Shown here: positions 12,041 to 23,594 of the stretch, in pieces | Layout: every line of letters begins with the position of its first letter | Numbering within the stretch: position 1 is the first letter of the stretch | From: Coix lacryma-jobi var. lacryma-jobi | Taxonomy: Eukaryota > Streptophyta > Magnoliopsida > Poales > Poaceae | NCBI GenBank assembly: GCA_009763385.1 | Contig: CM019824.1 | Location: 144,653,705-144,717,704, forward strand | Length of the DNA: 64,000 bases | Reading direction: 5' to 3' | Program-made: the position numbers and the translations under genes | The notes under the pieces: model-generated | Database searches by the model: none | Told to the model about the DNA's origin: nothing | What the model saw: only the letters and a program-made list of their open reading frames with translations

Positions 12041-13545
12041 CTACACGTAGAATTGCATATGCATGATCAATGAGATGCTTATGACATGAATATGGTAAAG
12101 ATGGAAATTTTCTTAACTATAACTTTTGCAAACCAACAAACCCAACTTGGAAAACTTAAAAGGAATACTACCTTTATTAATCAGCAGATCAAGATAATTC
12201 ACCCAAGTCTATTAAACATTTCGTATCATAACCACAAAACAAAACTATATAACTAACTGTCGACAAAAGATAATCAACACAAAGAAAACCATAACAAGGG
12301 AGCAATTTATGCTAGGTTCCCTTTGGTCGTCAAATAATCCAAAATCATATAAACCTAAATGATTAAGCATTTCTTTTTATTTTATAAACCTTTAAATAGC
12401 CTTTACTTATAAACTAACTTATACTTATTTAAACAGAGATGAAATTAAACATGAAGGTAGATGTGACTAAGATAAACTTACATTTCAAATTTCATGATTT
12501 TTGGATAAATACAGAAAAGTACATAAATCACCAAAGTTGCATTTATTAATTAAAGCATGGATTTAATAATTATAGCAAAATTACTCTAAACACAGGTTTT
12601 ATAATTTTTATATTAGCACAGATATACTAAGATCATCCATGTCAAATTTCATAATTTTTAGAGCTATAGAAAAATTATAGTAAAAATAACAAAACAGGCT
12701 ACTGTTTAAAAAAACTAGAAAAAGAAAAACACAAAACTAGCCCAAACTAGACTTGCGGCCCAGTCCGGCGCGGCCCGTCACGCGCGAAAGCCAGCCCAGC
12801 CAGCTCCCGCCCGCGCGCTCTGGCTACTTTACAGAAAAGCCCTTCGGCTTTGAGGAAAACAACCCGCAGTCCAACTCACTATTCATATGAGTCTTAGACT
12901 TTGCAACCAACACCTTGAAAGAACTCGTCTTCACAAACACCAGGTCCCCGACCATGGCCGGCGCGCACAGCGACGCACCGAGCGGCGGCGGTCCTTACGC
13001 CGGCCAACTCCGGCCGTTAGAGACCAAGCTAAGGCGAGCATCAGCACCAGCAAGCCAAACGCGGCCGATAGAGCTCCTAAACCCTAACTCTACCGCTCTG
13101 GCGAAGCCTGGCCACGCACGGCGACGGACTGGATCGTGGCGACCCCGTTCCGGCGAACCTAGACTGGTAGCAGTAGAGCGGAGGGGCTAGGAGGCTCCAG
13201 TAGCTCACCCTGATGCCGATGGTGAAGACGGTTTGGACGGAGGAAGCTCGGAGAGTAGGTGTCCACGGAGCAGTGGCCTTCGGCGGCAAACTCCGACGAA
13301 GACGACGCTGTTCTGGTAAGACCTGGACACCAGACCAAGAACCATCGAGCCGATGAGTTCTTTGGGATCAAGACGAAACATAAACACGAGAAAGAGAGAG
13401 AGGAGAAGTGCTCGGTTGAGCTGACCGCGGTGAGGTTGAGCTCGGCGGCGCTTTCTGCTCGGCGGGAAGAAAACCGGCGAGTATAAGCTCTCTGGTGCAG
13501 TAGAGTGTGCACTGGTTGGCTTTGGAGATGCACAAGGAGATGAAG

Positions 13546-13553
13546 TATTTATA
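13546..13553 (-). promoter_or_regulatory. TATA box in Tekay LTR copy 1
   Basis: The minus strand reads CCGCGGCTATAAATACTTC in the GC-rich part of the LTR. The same CCGCGGCTATAAA context occurs in the solo LTR at 47167-51400. Confidence 0.6.
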
Positions 13554-14510
13554 GCCGCGGTGAATCTGGATGAGAAAGAGCAGGGACGGTGAATTTGGAG
13601 ATTGAATCAAATTGTGTTCGTCGGTGCTCCGGTGGCAAATCGAGGTCGGTGAGCTCCGGTGGAGGCGCCACGACGCGAAGAAAAAAACCAGCAACTGCGC
13701 AACTTTGCCACGATCACGGTCGCGCGGAGCTTCGAGGATAAACGTCGTCCACGCGCGCGCAGGATCGATCAAAAGATCAGCCTTGCTGCCGCCATGAACA
13801 GGAGCAAGAGCTTATCCCCCCTTTCCCTATTCTACCCTTTCCCAATTTTGAAATTACTTTGAATTTTTGAATAGAAGTTGAAAATATTCCAAAATATCAA
13901 ATGCTCAGAATTTCAAACTAAACATCTTTTATTTTTGCAACACACCCAAATTTGGCTTGCATTTTGAATTTGAGTTTGAATTGCAAAAGGGGATAAAAAG
14001 GGTAAAAGAGGATTTTCTCAATTACTTTTGATTTTGTATGAATACTTGAAAAACTTTACACATCAAAGTTGTTTCTTATCAAAAATAGAGCAACTTTGCT
14101 TTTTGAAACATACCCAAATTCTTTTTAGATTTTGATTTATAGAAAATGGAATAAAATAGGATTTTGGATTTATTTAAACTATTTAATGAATTTTAAACCA
14201 AAACTGAATTATATTCCATTGATGACTTGAATCAAGACCCAAATTCATCTTTGAAACATAAATCCAAAGTTTGATCCAAAATTCACTACTATAAGAAATT
14301 ACAATTATACCCCTTTATAAAAACAAGCATTTAAACACTAATATGAAATCATAAACTAGAGATTAGCTTAAGCACTCTTTATCAACTAAACACAATCATC
14401 AAATGATAAACTTGTTTTAGTGAATGCATAACCAGGTTATCACTCAAAGGAAGTGCCATTGCATATGATGACATGTCAGGTTTTAGTTTGCTTAACACCG
14501 GAGTGTTACA

Positions 14511-14528
14511 GCTCTTTCCCCCTAAAAG
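14511..14528 (-). other. polypurine tract of the Tekay fragment
   Basis: The minus strand reads CTTTTAGGGGGAAAGAGC directly before the LTR start TGTAACAC. It is preceded by the ATCTCGGGACGAGAT sequence seen at the end of such elements. Confidence 0.75.
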
Positions 14529-14627
14529 AAATCTCGTCCCGAGATTTAACTTACAGGCTAACTAATGGAAAAGGAAATGTGTCAGGCACTTCCATTATTA
14601 CCTTTTACATAAGACAGATTACAAGGA

Positions 14628-14738
14628 TTATACAGAAGAGAGAAACTCCGGAAAACTTTCTAAGAGAAACTCTTCCGACTCCCATGTGGCTTCATCTTCT
14701 GTATGCTGATTCCATTGAACCTTGTAAAACCTAACACC
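14628..14738 (-). pseudogene. C-terminal end of a chromovirus pol (chromodomain tail)
   Basis: The minus strand encodes RFYKVQWNQHTEDEATWE followed by an acidic tail and TAA at 14630-14628. KVQW and EATWE are signature residues of the chromodomain-type C terminus of Tekay/Del integrases. Only about 37 codons remain; the upstream pol was lost at the junction with the truncated copia LTR. A similar tail survives in element G. Confidence 0.75.
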
Positions 14739-14747
14739 TGAAGGTGG

Positions 14748-15006
14748 CTAGCGTCCGATGCCCTAACACCTGCAGCGTCCGATGTGAACAGAGCCCCTCA
14801 AAAACCTTACTGCATATGCATCGGACGCTGTGAACAGTGAAATGTCAGCGTCCGATGGTCTCACTCCGGCGCGTCCGATGCACAACGGAGCGTCCGATGG
14901 TAGCGTCCGATGCTCCTTAGAAAATGTCAGATCCTGACACGTGGCAACGGAGCCTCCGATGCCAAAGGGGTCAGCATCTGATGCTACGAACTCGAGCGTC
15001 CGATGC
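14748..15006 (-). repeat. CATCGGACGC palindrome cassette
   Basis: Around ten copies of GCGTCCGATG or its complement lie in both orientations. The equivalent place in the F LTR has GACCGGACGC instead. Confidence 0.85.
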
Positions 15007-15780
15007 CCCCGACGCAGTGCAGTCTTCTGAGAAATTCACTCGATCTCCTCCGAATCAAAAGCACTAGGGCTTAGACTTGGTGTGAGAAGTTCCAAGGATG
15101 TTAGTGAGCTATCCCACGGGAATCATGGCTCGAACCTAACTCCAAATCGAGGAATTGGAAGAAATCGGGGCAAAAGAGCAAAAACCGATCCAACACGAAA
15201 ATCATTCGATCTCCTAGACCGTGAGGTTAGAGGTGAATCCTTTCGGTGGAAGGAAGTGCCTCACGACCTAGGACAACTTGGTTCAAACGGATTTGCAAAA
15301 GATGAACCGAGCAAAGATATCGAGCGATGGGAAAAACGTGGAGAAAAAGGATTCCACGAAGAACACGAACAAATCGCAAATCACAACCACGAATTGCAAC
15401 CGTGTGGCTACCACACGCTACAACAGTGAGGTTACGGCCTCACTTCCTCAAAATCAACAGTACACAGAGGCAAGTCTCTCTACGGATCTCAGCTAGCTAC
15501 AGCAGGGGATGGGAGAGCAGGAAACCCTAAGTGCGAAAGAGCAAATGACTGAGATCATTGGGAGGAGGGTGTCTCCCGACTACTTATCCTACTACTAGCC
15601 TAAGTCTATTTCCTACTCTACCCCTCTCTATTCTAATTACAGAGCGAACCAGGTAAACCCTAGGGTTATTCTGGACCAACTCGGTGGTAGATGTATCCGA
15701 CGGCCACGCCCGCACAAACCGAAGCGTTGCCTCGACACAACCTCTGGATCGCCGCCACGTGCCGCCCTCGCTCCGCACCT

Positions 15781-16006
15781 CCGGTTTTGTGGCCCAAACC
15801 GGGAAACCAGCCTTTCCAGCTAACCCCCGGTTTTGAGGCCCAAACCGGGAAACCAGCCCACCAGCTTCTGAGTTTTGAGGCCAAACTCAGCAAACCCTCA
15901 GAGCCCAGGTTTTGAGGCCCAAACCTGGAAACCGTCCTCAGCCCGAGTTTTGTGGCCAAACTCGGAAACCATCAGTCCGCGCCCAGGTTTTGAGGCCCAA
16001 ACCTGG
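15781..16006 (-). repeat. array of GGTTT/AAACC hairpins with covarying stems
   Basis: Six units of about 35 bases, each an inverted repeat around a GGCC-containing loop. Stems alternate between CCGGTTT/AAACCGG, TGAGTTT/AAACTCA, CCAGGTTT/AAACCTGG and CGAGTTT/AAACTCG. The array is homologous to the one at 23595-23847. Confidence 0.8.
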
Positions 16007-16442
16007 AAACCGTCCATTCGATGGTTTTTCCCGGGCTCTACCACCAAACCGATGTCGTAGATAGGATGCACCTCCCGTGCACCCCGTCCACCGACACGTG
16101 TCCCCGAGTCCACGACTTAGGCAACACATGACCGCACTTCTTCACTTGTAGTCGTCACAGGCTGCCAGCCACCATAGCTGATCCTCGGGCCTCTGGTCCC
16201 TCAGTCCAAGCCTCACGTCCGCGCTTCACCACTCTTGGTCCATCGGCACGGTACGTCTCTACTTGACCTTCACCTCGCCTTTGATCACTGCATCTGTGCT
16301 CGACACCTGCACAACACAAGCCAAAGAACATGCGCATCATCCTAGTTGACAATCGCTCATCACTCAGAGACCCGGCATACACCCATGTATCCGCACGAAT
16401 CCATCGGTTCTCACAAGCGGTGAAGCTCAAACGTGAGTCCAA

Positions 16443-16456
16443 GCTCCGATACCAAT
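16443..16456 (-). other. primer binding site of element C
   Basis: The minus strand reads ATTGGTATCGGAGC directly after the 5' LTR, similar to the initiator tRNA-Met complement used by copia elements and identical in its core to that of element F. Confidence 0.8.
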
Positions 16457-18870
16457 TGAAAGGACCTAAGGTGTCGCCTAGAGGGGGGTGAATAGGCTTT
16501 TCTGAAAATTTACAACTTATAATGCGGAAGCAATTAGTATGTGAGTTTCCAATTACTTGGAAACTCCCAATCGGAGTAAAACAACCCCTTAAGAGACAAA
16601 CACAAAGTATATGACTTGTATTTAATACACCTAGAGGCTATCACCCTGCACCACAAAGATTAGCTCAAGGATTAAACAATTTGGGCGCAGTCAGTAAATA
16701 CCGGACATGTCCGGTATCAATACCGGACAAGTCCGGTATGCACGGGTTGTGCGGGACTGCTCCTTTTCTTCTCCAATTTCTCACACAACCTGCAATCACT
16801 ATGTATGATGTATATATAGAACTGATTGCTTGCAAAACAACTAGCACAATGAAGAATAACAAATAGCCGAAAGTAAAGCACAAAGGAATGACACGGTATT
16901 TGTTTCACCGAAGTTCGGCACCCCCTCGGGTCCTACTCTCCGTTGAGCCGGCTGCGAGCTACCACAAAGGTGGGCTCTAGAGGACACCACGGGTCACTCT
17001 AGCCGCGGTCTATTTCACCCGCAATGCTCCTTCCACTAGTTGATCTCTTTTGAGGACAGATCGAACCTTCACAAACTTTCCGAGGCACTCCACAAATCTC
17101 TTGGGTGCTCAACGGCGACGCCTAACCGTCTAGGACCGTAGAGTCCAAGAGTAACGAATGCGCACAACAAGATCGACGATTTGCACAAGTGCTCAAGAGG
17201 TGGCTTGCTCTCTAATTTTGAATCTCTCTCAACCCACAAATGGATTTGGCAATTAGAGGACAATCACTCACTAAGAGAGGGTTGGGAAGTGTTTTGAAAG
17301 GCTTAGAATGAGTGTGGGAACCAATAGAATCAGCAGCCTCCAAAGGTGGAGGCTTGGGGGTATTTATAAGCCCACATTCGAAACTAGCCGTTTTCTAGCC
17401 GTTGGCTGAGTCAGCTCATACCGGACATGTCCGGTATGCATACCGGACATGTCCGATATGACTTTGCTACGAGAGGAACACACTGAACAGGCCAACTTTC
17501 AAACTTCCCGAATGAGCCCGGTAGTACCGACCATAAGGTCGGTAGTACCGCTAGTTACCAAAGGGTTTTCGCAACCTCTCTGAGTTGGACCAATTTTGGC
17601 CTACCGGTAGTACCGCTATAACTTCGGTAGTACCGGTCCGTAGTACCGCCCATAACAAAGATACTGTTAGCCACCAATCCGCAAATACCGGACATGTCCG
17701 GTACATGTCCGGTATGACTTCACTGCGCGAGAAATATCCTTAACCAACCATCTTTTCAAACCCCTAAAAGGATCTCGGTAGTACCGACCACCAGGTCGGT
17801 AGTACCGACAGTTAAGAGGGGGTTTTGCAACCTCTCTGTGTTGGGCCAAATTATGCCTACCGGTAGTACCGCTATAACTCCGGTAGTACCTACCGGTAGT
17901 ACCGACGCAAGGGTCGGTAGAACCGCCCATGCACAGGCTGCGAGACAGAACTCCGCAAATACCGGACATGTCCGATATGGACTCCCTTCACCAGGTTCAT
18001 CACTAGGCCAGAAGGATGGCTGCACTGCTGTGGGCTCATACCGGACATGTCCGGTATGCATACCGGACAGACAGTGCAGCAAATAGCCGAAAGTTAGCTC
18101 TAGCTCTCTCATGTCTCACTTAGGTTGGTTTGAGCACTTATGAAGAAACATCTACTATATGTTGCATCCCTCTTAATAGTACGGCCTTCCTATTTACTCA
18201 AGATAAATTGAAATACGAATTTTAAATCTCTTGAGTTGATCCCCATTTGAACCAAAGCCGCTTGACTTCATTTTCCATAATGAGAGGAATGGTTGTCATG
18301 TTTAGAAGTAGATATTCCTCGAGCATAGCCATCTTGAACATGTGACTTGACTCCATGCAAGTGATATAATGAAGTTCCAAATGTGCCAAGTCACTCCAAT
18401 CAATATTGTTGCTAGGAAAGTTGATTCTCCACTAGATGCGATCTTCAAGCTTGATTGATCCTTCGACTAAATGCAAGTACTTTCTTCTTCACTCTAGCTA
18501 GGTTCTTCAGCCGCCAAGCCGTTGCTTGCCCTTCACCCTTGCTTAGTGCCTCAAAGACTCTTTCCTTGTTGTCTTCACCATTTCATGCCATTCAACCATG
18601 CTTCATTTTGAATCCTTTCTTAGCAATCATAAATGAACTATGATTATCCCACAATACGATAACCCTTTATATCAATATCATTCTCATTGTTGTTTTGTGC
18701 TTGTGACATGATCTTCACACAACAATCCATCATTTTGGCTTTGCATTACATTTCAAGTACATAGCGAGATAATCATTTCCCTGTGTCACACTTAGCAAAC
18801 ATATTAGATCTTTAATCAACATTGTCATCAAATCATCCAAAATCACACTTAAGTGCAACATGCACTTTCA
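16457..18870 (-). repeat. 5' LTR of element C (2414 bp)
   Basis: It has the same termini as the 3' LTR. It carries the ATACCGGACATGTCCGGTAT and CGGTAGTACCG palindromes but differs in unit number: one extra palindrome at about 17437-17458, and shortened arrays near 17630 and 17690. Confidence 0.88.
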
Positions 18871-19762
18871 AACATATGCCATAGAGGTGAAATGGCTTGG
18901 AAGATATTGCAAGGCTCACACATGTGATGAAGGAGCTTAATGCACATGAAACATGACATGGAGTCATGTGGCTAAGATGGTGAAGATCAAGGCAAGACTT
19001 GGCTTGATGGACCGGTTGCGAAGGTGAAGGGCAAGTTGGAGGTTTTGAAGCCGTTGGTATCGAGTGTCGGGAGGCTTAAGCAAGACTTAGCGCCGAAGGA
19101 CCGAAGCGATGGTGAAGAGCAAGTGATGTCAAGATCGATGGACCATGGAGGCCATGTCATAATATGAAGTGGATCATATCATTTGATCAAGGTTGGTGCA
19201 TATGTTGCATCAATAAATGGAGGAGATGGAATGGAATGCGCAAGGCAAAGGTATATGTATAGGGCATTTCATTTCACCGATCATAGGTGTGTAGAGAAGA
19301 TTATGACTGGGTTTAGGATAGATGACCGTACTATTAAGAGGAGCAAACTTGTTTGCATATCGGTCATCTAGTGCCACTTGAGCGATCTAACTTTGCGATG
19401 TTGCTAGGATCGAGTGGCGTGGTGAAAGCAAGTGAAAATCCTTTGAAAAATGTTTATGAAAATGCTAACACACATGCACAAGGTTGTATACACTTGGTGG
19501 TGTTGGCACATTTGCAAAGGAGAAGGTGTTGGAGTTGAATTGAATCAACTCGGAGAAGTTTTCGGAGAAACCTTTGGTTGAAAAAGAGAAGCGATGGATC
19601 TTGGTTTGGAATTCTGTACTAACCCTTTGTGAGTTGGATTAGCTTTGTATGTGAGATGTGTAGCCCTCTGAATAAGCTTTCCAAAATGTCCAAGATCATC
19701 GAAATCGGAGTTCGGAGCTAAGAGTTATGGCCGTTTTAGCGAGGAGTTCAGGATGCTGAAGT

Positions 19763-20203
19763 CGGTAGTACCGCCATAACCTCGGTAGTACCGACCCTAC
19801 TACCGACCCCTCTGTAGGCAGTGCGTAAACTCTCTGTTCGGAGGAGTTTTGGCCTAGAGGTAGTACCGCCATAACCTCGGTAGTACCGCCATAACCTCGG
19901 TAGTACCGACCCTACTACCGACCCTACTACCGACCCCTCTGTAGGCAGCGCGCAAACTCTCTGTTCAGAGGAGTTTTGGCCTAGAGGTAGTACCGCCATA
20001 ACCTCGGTAGTACCGACCCTAGGGGTCGGTGGTACCGAGGTTTGGAGGAAGTTTGGGAGCGTTATGTGTAGATCTAGATTTGGCCTACCGGTAGTACCGC
20101 TATAAGGCCGGTAGTACCGACCCTACTACCGCCCATGTTAGAAAGTCGTTTCTAACGGTCTTTTGGACCGCCGGTAGTACCGACCCTCGCCCCGGTAGTA
20201 CCG
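19763..20203 (+). repeat. CGGTAGTACCG palindrome cassette of LTR D
   Basis: The motif CGGTAGTACCG (arms CGGTA/TACCG around one base) and variants recur many times, interspersed with CCGCCATAACCT and CGACCCTACTA. Two longer subrepeats starting near 19855 and 19978 are nearly identical. The cassette lies just upstream of the TATA box, in U3. The sister LTR D' has a different palindrome at the same position. Confidence 0.85.
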
Positions 20204-20259
20204 ACCATAGGCGTGGGAGTTCGGGAAAAGGGGAAAATGGCTAGTTTGTGGCTCCCCTC

Positions 20260-20267
20260 TATAAATA
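20260..20267 (+). promoter_or_regulatory. TATA box in LTR D
   Basis: The sequence CTCTATAAATAGAG lies about 55 bases after the palindrome cassette. It gives the LTR plus orientation. Confidence 0.6.
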
Positions 20268-21539
20268 GAGGGGTGGCCGGCCCTTGGGGAAGGTTGAGCA
20301 CCCTAGGGACTTTGTGTCCATGGTTGGGAAGTGCTTAGGAGCCCTCTAACTCACATATGCTTATTAGTGCTTATCCGATTGTGTGAGAGAGCGATTCTAG
20401 TGCAGTGCATGAGAGATTGCAAGAGTTGGCACTAGGTGTTCGAGTTGCAAGCCGGTGGTGCTTATTACTCTTGAAGGTTGCCACCTCCTAGACGGCTTGG
20501 TGCGTGTCTCCGTCGTGAAGCCCGCGTGAAGATTGTGCGTGGCTCCGGAGAAGCTTTGTGAGGGGCATTGTGCTCGCCCCGCGGGAGATCGCGAAGAGCA
20601 ACTCTAGTGCAGAAGAGGCGTGAAGAGCGCCAAGTGGTCCGACCGGATCGAAAGCTAGAGCTCTTGGTGAGCACTCCATCGTGGAGAGAGTGACTTAGGG
20701 TCACCACTAGCAAGAGGATCGGCGGCAACCTTGGGCTTGCTTCAACGGGGACTAGCTTGGTGGCAACCAAGTGAACCTCGGGATAAAATCTTGTGTCCCC
20801 CTCTCTTGTTGCTCTTATTGTTCTTGTTTCCTTGCATATTACGCTTGTTTGTGTTCTTCGTGTTCTTCCTCCCTCCTTCACTCTATCTTAGGTTGGGAAG
20901 ACTCGATCTACCATTTGGCAAGGAACCAAGACTTGGGGAAGCTACATTTGTCATCTACTTCATCTAGGGAAGTGGGGTAATTGCTAGATCTGAGATTGCA
21001 TCTCATCTCCTTCGATTTCGTAGCTCCCTGCAGGTGCTCGGTAGTACTGGCCTAGAAGCCCGGTGGTACCGGCCTATAGCCCGGTAGTACTGACTGCCTG
21101 GTGTTTGCACTAGCTTGTATTGCAATACTATCTCTTGTGCTAGTGTTTAGTTGCTTAGTTTGTGTAGCTAAGTTGAGCTCTCTAATTTGGCTTGTGTAGC
21201 CTTGTTATTGAGCATTGCTAGTGAGCTTAGGAGCTTTGTGCTTTGCTTACTAGATTGCGTAGGAGCTCCCCCGTGCTTGAAGTACTAGTTGCATAGGCTT
21301 GTGTGACCTTGCTTCTAGAATTGATTAGGTGAGCTCTAGCTAGCCCGACACCGTATTTGCTTTGTTTAGAATCTTTTGTAAGGTGTCATAGAGTATAGGT
21401 AGAGGGGTGTAGTCTTGGCTAGACCGATAGTTTTAATTCCGTATTTATTTCGGTTAACCGCTACGATTAGTTTTAAAAGGACTATTCACCCCGCCTCTAG
21501 TCCGCCATCTCAACCCTTTCACACGGTTACGGTCCTTCA

Positions 21540-21868
21540 AAAGGTGCCTGATCAGAATTATCCCTTGAACAAGGGTACTAAGAGTAGTACTCGGGCAAGA
21601 CTAAGTCCTCTACACAATCACTAGAGAGACAAAGTCGTGCGACCCACAACAAAAGTGCTAGAGAGCACTCGGATAGACTCATCTAATCAGACGCCTGGTC
21701 ATACATCCACATAAAGTAAACTCAACCTATTGCTGAAGATATTTCTCGCAATAAGGAGTTGATTACATACAAAATCCATGAGATTCAAAAGTAACCAATA
21801 TTTTTTATATTTCATAATAATCGTTTGCAGAGGATACAAGCCGCGCTAAAAAGACTAAGGAGACTAAA
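21540..21868 (+). other. element B spacer between LTR D and antisense gene
   Basis: AT-rich sequence with no ORF. It continues element B after the LTR insertion and lies 3' of the antisense gene stop. Confidence 0.45.
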
Positions 21869-23188
21869 TTACTCTACAAGATCTAGAATCTGTGAGTACT
21901 CCTCCGCCGTGGCCTTCACCTCCTCTTGCATTGTTGCAAGGTCCTCGTCGCCTTTGCCTTCAGGGAGGGTCATCAGAGCAGACAGATCGAAAGACGGTTG
22001 ATGCAACCGCAGCATCGCCATCAGACCTTGCACTACAGAAATCGACATATCTTTGATATATTGAGCCAGCCGCCCAGGCGCAGCCTTGGCCCGATCAATC
22101 AAAGTCTCTTCAACTCCTTCTGGCGCCGGAATCATGTTCAGGATGGGCTCGACGGCATGCTCCAAGGCCTTCAGAGAAGCTTGCGAAGATTCAAGAGCCT
22201 CCTGCGACTCCTTCGTAGACTTTAGAGCCTGCAGAAGGTCCCGGTCAGCACCCTCACGCATCCATTTGGCTTCCTAAAGAGTACTTTGTGCATTAGCAAA
22301 TACCTCCTCAAGCTCCGCCTGCTTGCGGTTGAATGTGCTCTGCCACCCAGAAGCTAGCTTATTCGCATCTGCATAAATATCAGTCGGTTATCATATAATC
22401 AAATTGACACTATGGAATCAACCGACACAGAAAATTACAAAGTTTACCTTCAAGCTGCTTTTTGGAAGCCTTCTTCAGCTCCTTCATCTTCTGCTCCATA
22501 GAGGCGACCTTAGCTATCAGCCCAACCTAACGGTCGTTTGCAGCATCACGATCCGCGACCACCTCCTTGAGGTTACCTTGGAGTTCATTGATGCGGTTAT
22601 GCAGAAGCTGGGTGGCTACCTTTTGACTGATTTGGTCCTGGGCAATGTAGTCCCGGAGCTTTTGGTTCTCATGGGACATCTCCTGGCGGATCCGGGTGAC
22701 CTGATCCCTAACCTTGAAGTCAAAGGCCTACATAAAAACACTATTGTGAGTACTCGGACGTGACTACAGTACGATAAGAAGAAATTGAGAATCTTACCTC
22801 AACAAATTGGTGAAGAGCTTCAACAGGAGCTCTCACTTGATCACTCAGCTCCTTTAACCGGGTGAGGTCCTGATCATACCTGGATATGTCGAGAGTTGCC
22901 CCCTGGCGCAAGGACTCAGGGACATCTACAGACCCTCCCTGTTGACGAGTTGAATCTTCTACACGGATATCCGCCAAGACCATGTCCAGGGTTGGTTCAT
23001 CTGGCTATCGCGTACGGAAAACCAGTCATTGAATACCCGGTCAAACTCCAGCTGAGCAGGAGAACGAAAGATGGAGAATGGCCAACCAACCTGAGGCAAT
23101 GGGAGAATATCCGAATCAGGAGCCGCATCGGCCTGAGACTTGGACGGAGAGGAGCCAGGCAGCGGATCTACCTGGCTAAAGGTTGGCG
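21869..23188 (-). pseudogene. antisense gene of element B, C-terminal exons (coiled coil)
   Basis: This is the end of a spliced gene running opposite to pol. From 23188 the frame continues that of 33353-33516 across the F insertion (TFSQVDPLPGSSPSKSQ), shifts frame near 22980, then reads LADIRVEDSTRQQGG to a GTAAG donor near 22797. Further blocks at about 22740-22450 and 22390-21869 encode Lys/Glu/Gln-rich coiled coil, ending DLATMQEEVKATAEEYSQIL and TAA at 21871-21869. Stops near 22530 and 22275 show decay. Gypsy-type transposon domain proteins of grasses usually end in such a coiled coil. Its biochemical role is unknown. Confidence 0.6.
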
Positions 23189-23594
23189 TGCGGATACATG
23201 GGTGTATGCCGAGTCTCTGTGTGATGAGTGATTGTCAACGGAGATGATGCGCATGTTCTTTGGCCTGTGTTGTGCAGGTGTCGAGCTCGGAGACAGTGAT
23301 CGATGGCGGGTGAAGGTCAAGTTGCGACGTGCCGTGCCGACGGACCGGGCGCGATGAAGGATGGGCGTGCCGTGCGGCGGACGTGCCATGCCGATGTATC
23401 GGACGGTGAAGGGCGGACGTGGACTTGGACTGATGGACTGGAGGCCGGAGGATCAGCTGTGGTGGCTGGCAGCCTGCGACAGCGACAAGCGGAGAAGTGC
23501 GATCATGTCGGTGGAAGGGGTGCACAGGCGGTGCATCCCCTCTACGACGCCGGTTTGTTGGTAGAGCCCGGGAAAAACCAACGGTGGACGGTTT

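Larger units (their letters stand above)
10531..14510 (-). mobile_element. Tekay/Del-type gypsy 3' LTR fragment inside element C
   Basis: On the minus strand it begins TGTAACACTCCGGTGTTAAG at 14510 and ends with the complement of TGTGGCAGAACC at 10531, giving 3980 bp. A polypurine tract and the end of a chromodomain-type pol precede it (14511-14738), so it is a 3' LTR. The rest of the element is missing and no second target duplication was found. A TATA box lies at 13553-13546. It carries the spliced small ORF described separately. Confidence 0.8.
14741..16395 (-). mobile_element. truncated copia (Sirevirus-type) LTR of the F family
   Basis: On the minus strand it starts TGCGGATACATGGGTGTATG, exactly as the LTRs of element F, and follows them through the hairpin array and the end of the leader. 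It then enters a CATCGGACGC palindrome cassette and stops near 14741, without the final 300 bases of the F LTR. There is no target duplication (ACACC on one side, CGAAT on the other). It is an old, truncated relative of F. Confidence 0.8.
2882..18870 (-). mobile_element. Non-autonomous Sirevirus-like LTR element C (16 kb), itself invaded
   Basis: Two LTRs (2882-5305 and 16457-18870) start TGAAAGTGCATG and end GGTCCTTTCA on the minus strand, with a perfect 5-bp target duplication AACAT. The primer binding site is next to the right LTR and the polypurine tract next to the left one, so the element reads leftward. I see no RT, integrase or protease of its own; the only long reading frame is the 5975-7739 ORF. 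It is probably mobilised in trans by a Sirevirus. Its 5' internal part is occupied by a Tekay LTR fragment and a truncated copia LTR. Confidence 0.85.
2769..21539 (+). mobile_element. Sirevirus-type solo LTR D, split by element C
   Basis: The LTR begins TGAAAGGTCC at 2769, is interrupted at 2881, and resumes at 18876 to end CGGTCCTTCA at 21539. Its two halves match, in order, an independent solo LTR (60774-63302, opposite strand), which proves they were once continuous. No primer binding site follows and no polypurine tract precedes, so it is solo. The flanks (CACGG and AAGGT) are not a matching target duplication. The interrupting element duplicated AACAT at 2877-2881 and 18871-18875. Confidence 0.8.

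Noticed and set aside
15781..16006. CRISPR-like array
   Set aside because: Units are hairpins in a plant LTR, with variable stems and no unique spacers.
19763..20203. CRISPR-like array of CGGTAGTACCG
   Set aside because: Short palindromes in an LTR U3 region, irregularly spaced, in a plant context.
22896..23231. ORFs within the antisense gene and F LTR border
   Set aside because: They cross the F insertion point and run opposite to the spliced antisense gene.
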